Positions 62,400 to 64,000 of a DNA stretch of 64,000 nucleotides are shown here, in pieces (positions within the stretch are counted from its first letter, which is position 1; every line of letters starts with the position of its first letter). The stretch is from contig JADCRB010000013.1 in NCBI GenBank assembly GCA_021464245.1, positions 2,882,455 to 2,946,454 of the forward strand. Direction: 5' to 3'. The notes below the pieces were generated by a model that ran no database searches, had not been told where the DNA came from, and saw nothing but the letters and a program-made list of their open reading frames with translations. Origin of the DNA: Carallia brachiata. Taxonomy: Eukaryota > Streptophyta > Magnoliopsida > Malpighiales > Rhizophoraceae. The position numbers and the translations under genes are program-made.

Positions 62400-62880
62400 T
62401 TAACATTTGCTAAGTAGTTGGAGAACTAACTAATCTTGTTCAATACTTCTTGTATATATTAATTCAGCTCTTTGTTTTTCTATTCTTGCCCCTCACATAT
62501 CCATGAAATTTGGTTATTAACTATAGAGCCACCCACCTAGAAATTTAGTTATTAACTACGTTAATAACATTTTGATAATTACTTACGTATAACTAACCTA
62601 ACCCACCAATTTTTTGTTTTTTCAAGAAATATGCATAGGTTGTTCCACAGATCAAAGTAAGTATATTTCAAGTATCAACACTACTCTTTTATCATATCAA
62701 AATTAAATTTTACATATTTTGAGAAATTTCACAAAGTCAGGTTTAAACTCTAACTTCTTCTAAAAAGTAAATGAGATAAGTAGGAGCAAAATGGGTTTGA
62801 TTGGGGAGATGCATTCCGCAAAATCGATCTGTGGATAATTATTATTGTTCATTAATTAATTTGTTAGGAATCATCCCTAT
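62400..62880. repeat. Diverged ~430-bp repeat, copy 2
   Basis: Shares CTTTGTTTTTCTATTCTTGC, TTTGATAATTACTTACGTA and GAGATGCATTCCGCAAAATC, in order, with copies 1 and 3. Confidence 0.6.
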
Positions 62881-63187
62881 GTTATACTTGGATATATCAT
62901 ACATGTCCATTTTTGGTGGAAAGCCTTTGCAAGTTTGTATCGTTGTTTGTTTTAGAGCCAAATTATACAAACGAGATGAGATGTTCATGATAATTAATGG
63001 GTATATGTCCATTTATTATTTTTTGACCCAACAGTGGCATCTAGTGCTTGGGGCTTCCTTCCCTAATTGGGCCAAGTGCTTAAATACTTGAAGTCTCGAA
63101 CTTAATAAATTTGATGCGTTTTATACGCAAACATACGTGGTATTATCATGATTGTTGAATGTATGCATGCAATCGTTAAATAGCATC

Positions 63188-63385
63188 AGCCTAAGAGTTC
63201 ACTTGGTTGGATTATAGGAAACGTATGTACATTTTTCTCGTTAATTAAGAACTCCTTCCCAAACTTGATCGTCTTGTGCTCAAAATAATTCTTAAAATAC
63301 AAGATTAAGGGACAAAAATTGGAATTTGGATTCTTGCAAATGCAATTAGGAATTTCTTTATAAAAACAAGAGTATTCAGGCGACT
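63188..63385. repeat. Segment duplicated from 57575-57880 (shorter copy)
   Basis: Collinear with 57575-57880 (CTAAGAGTTCACTTGGTTGG, AATTTGGATTCTTGCAAATG, CTTTATAAAAACAAG), but lacks the middle part that holds a B-box-like motif in the other copy. Confidence 0.7.
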
Positions 63386-63830
63386 AACCTATTTTTCTAA
63401 GTATTATTCGCTCAGATAACGTTATGTGATTGCTAATTAGTTGGGTAACTAACTTCTCTTATTCGATAGCTACTATAGATTCTCTTTTGTTTTTCTCTTC
63501 TTGCCACTTATACCTATATATGAAATTTATTTATTAACGAATTGCCAGGAAATTAGTTATTAATATTGTTAAACTAATGATGTGACATTTTGATAATTAG
63601 TTGTGTAATTAACCGAATCCGATAGTTTTAGTTTTTTCGTTCAAGACAATTCCATGGATGAAGATACCAAAACTTGAAAAGTAGATGAAAAGAATGTATT
63701 GAAGAGGGTTTGGCTTCAGAAATCCATTCTGAAAGATCGATAACAACTAAAATTTGTTCCTAATTTCCTTTTCGTCTTTAAATGTGTTGGGTGGTTGCCT
63801 AATATTGTATTTTCTAGCCTTAGCTCCATT
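63385..63830. repeat. Diverged ~430-bp repeat, copy 3
   Basis: Shares GATTGCTAATTAGTTGGGTA, TTTTGTTTTTCTCTTCTTGC, TTTTGATAATTAGTTGTG and TTCAAGACAATTCC, in order, with copy 1. Directly upstream (63188-63385) is a segment duplicated from 57575-57880. Confidence 0.7.
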
Positions 63831-64000
63831 ACGTAACTTCGTTTAAGTAGAATTAAAATAATAATAAAATCTGATCAAATGTTATCTAACATATCTATTT
63901 TGTTATCTTATTAAATTCGACTGTCTAACGATTTATATTATTTTAAAACTTTATACGAGGGAAACTCTTTTTGTTTTTACGAATGGAAAGAAAAGAGGTT

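Larger units (their letters stand above)
55478..64000. other. Long intergenic region, no gene seen
   Basis: AT-rich to the right edge. It holds SINE-like relics, a thrice-repeated unit at 60.7-63.8 kb, a segment duplicated between 57.6 and 63.2 kb, and two GC-richer islands (58560-58800 and 58995-59230) that match nothing I know. Frames at 58525-58821, 61751-62071 and 62801-63091 lack family features. Confidence 0.5.

Noticed and set aside
1..64000. CRISPR arrays, bacterial operons, tRNA or rRNA genes
   Set aside because: None were found. tRNA-like boxes occur only in SINE-type contexts without a full cloverleaf.

Overview
This is nuclear DNA from a dicotyledonous plant. The evidence is genes with many short GT-AG introns, AT-rich intergenic DNA full of miniature inverted-repeat elements and SINE-like tRNA relics, and proteins that match plant families. 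A woody rosid of the citrus type would fit, but the species cannot be fixed from the sequence alone.

Layout. 267-4723 (minus): ten-exon chloroplast cysteine-synthase family gene of the S-sulfocysteine synthase (CS26) type, with an abnormal last intron. 4973-5473: foldback element with long inverted repeats. 8425-8673 (plus): small secreted cysteine-rich peptide, followed by a diverged direct duplication of about 1.5-1.8 kb (8.7-10.25 and 10.6-12.4 kb). 13252-15691 (minus): two-exon GT47 exostosin-family glycosyltransferase, EDA5/ARAD-like. 18348-28415 (plus): complete LTR retrotransposon of the Ty3/Gypsy Tat type (gag, protease, RT, RNase H, second RNase H, integrase), with 5-bp target duplications ATGAC. 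Its coding region has many frameshifts. Between integrase and the 3' LTR lies about 2 kb of extra sequence with an open WUSCHEL-type homeodomain ORF and a nearby EAR-like repressor tail. 30928-35264 (minus): nine-exon NADH-cytochrome b5 reductase 1. 35521-36137: second foldback element. 38-41 kb: two RNase H-like relics. 43168-45858 (plus): four-exon BODYGUARD-type alpha/beta hydrolase, with an Au-type SINE relic in intron 1. 46385-50291 (minus): five-exon RanBP2 zinc-finger protein of the VAR3 type. 53468-55477 (plus): broken OMA1-like M48 metallopeptidase. 55.5-64 kb: no gene seen, but a thrice-repeated unit and several SINE-like or inverted-repeat relics.

Gene order. From memory, CS26 and EDA5 are close neighbours in Arabidopsis (At3g03630, At3g03650), and CBR1, a BODYGUARD-like hydrolase and VAR3 are consecutive (At5g17770, At5g17780, At5g17790). 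The window thus joins two ancient gene blocks, with the retrotransposon between them. The host genes are unrelated housekeeping or plastid functions: plastid sulfur and thiol metabolism, cell-wall glycosylation, ER electron transfer, cuticle formation and plastid development. The standout item is the homeodomain ORF carried inside the retrotransposon.
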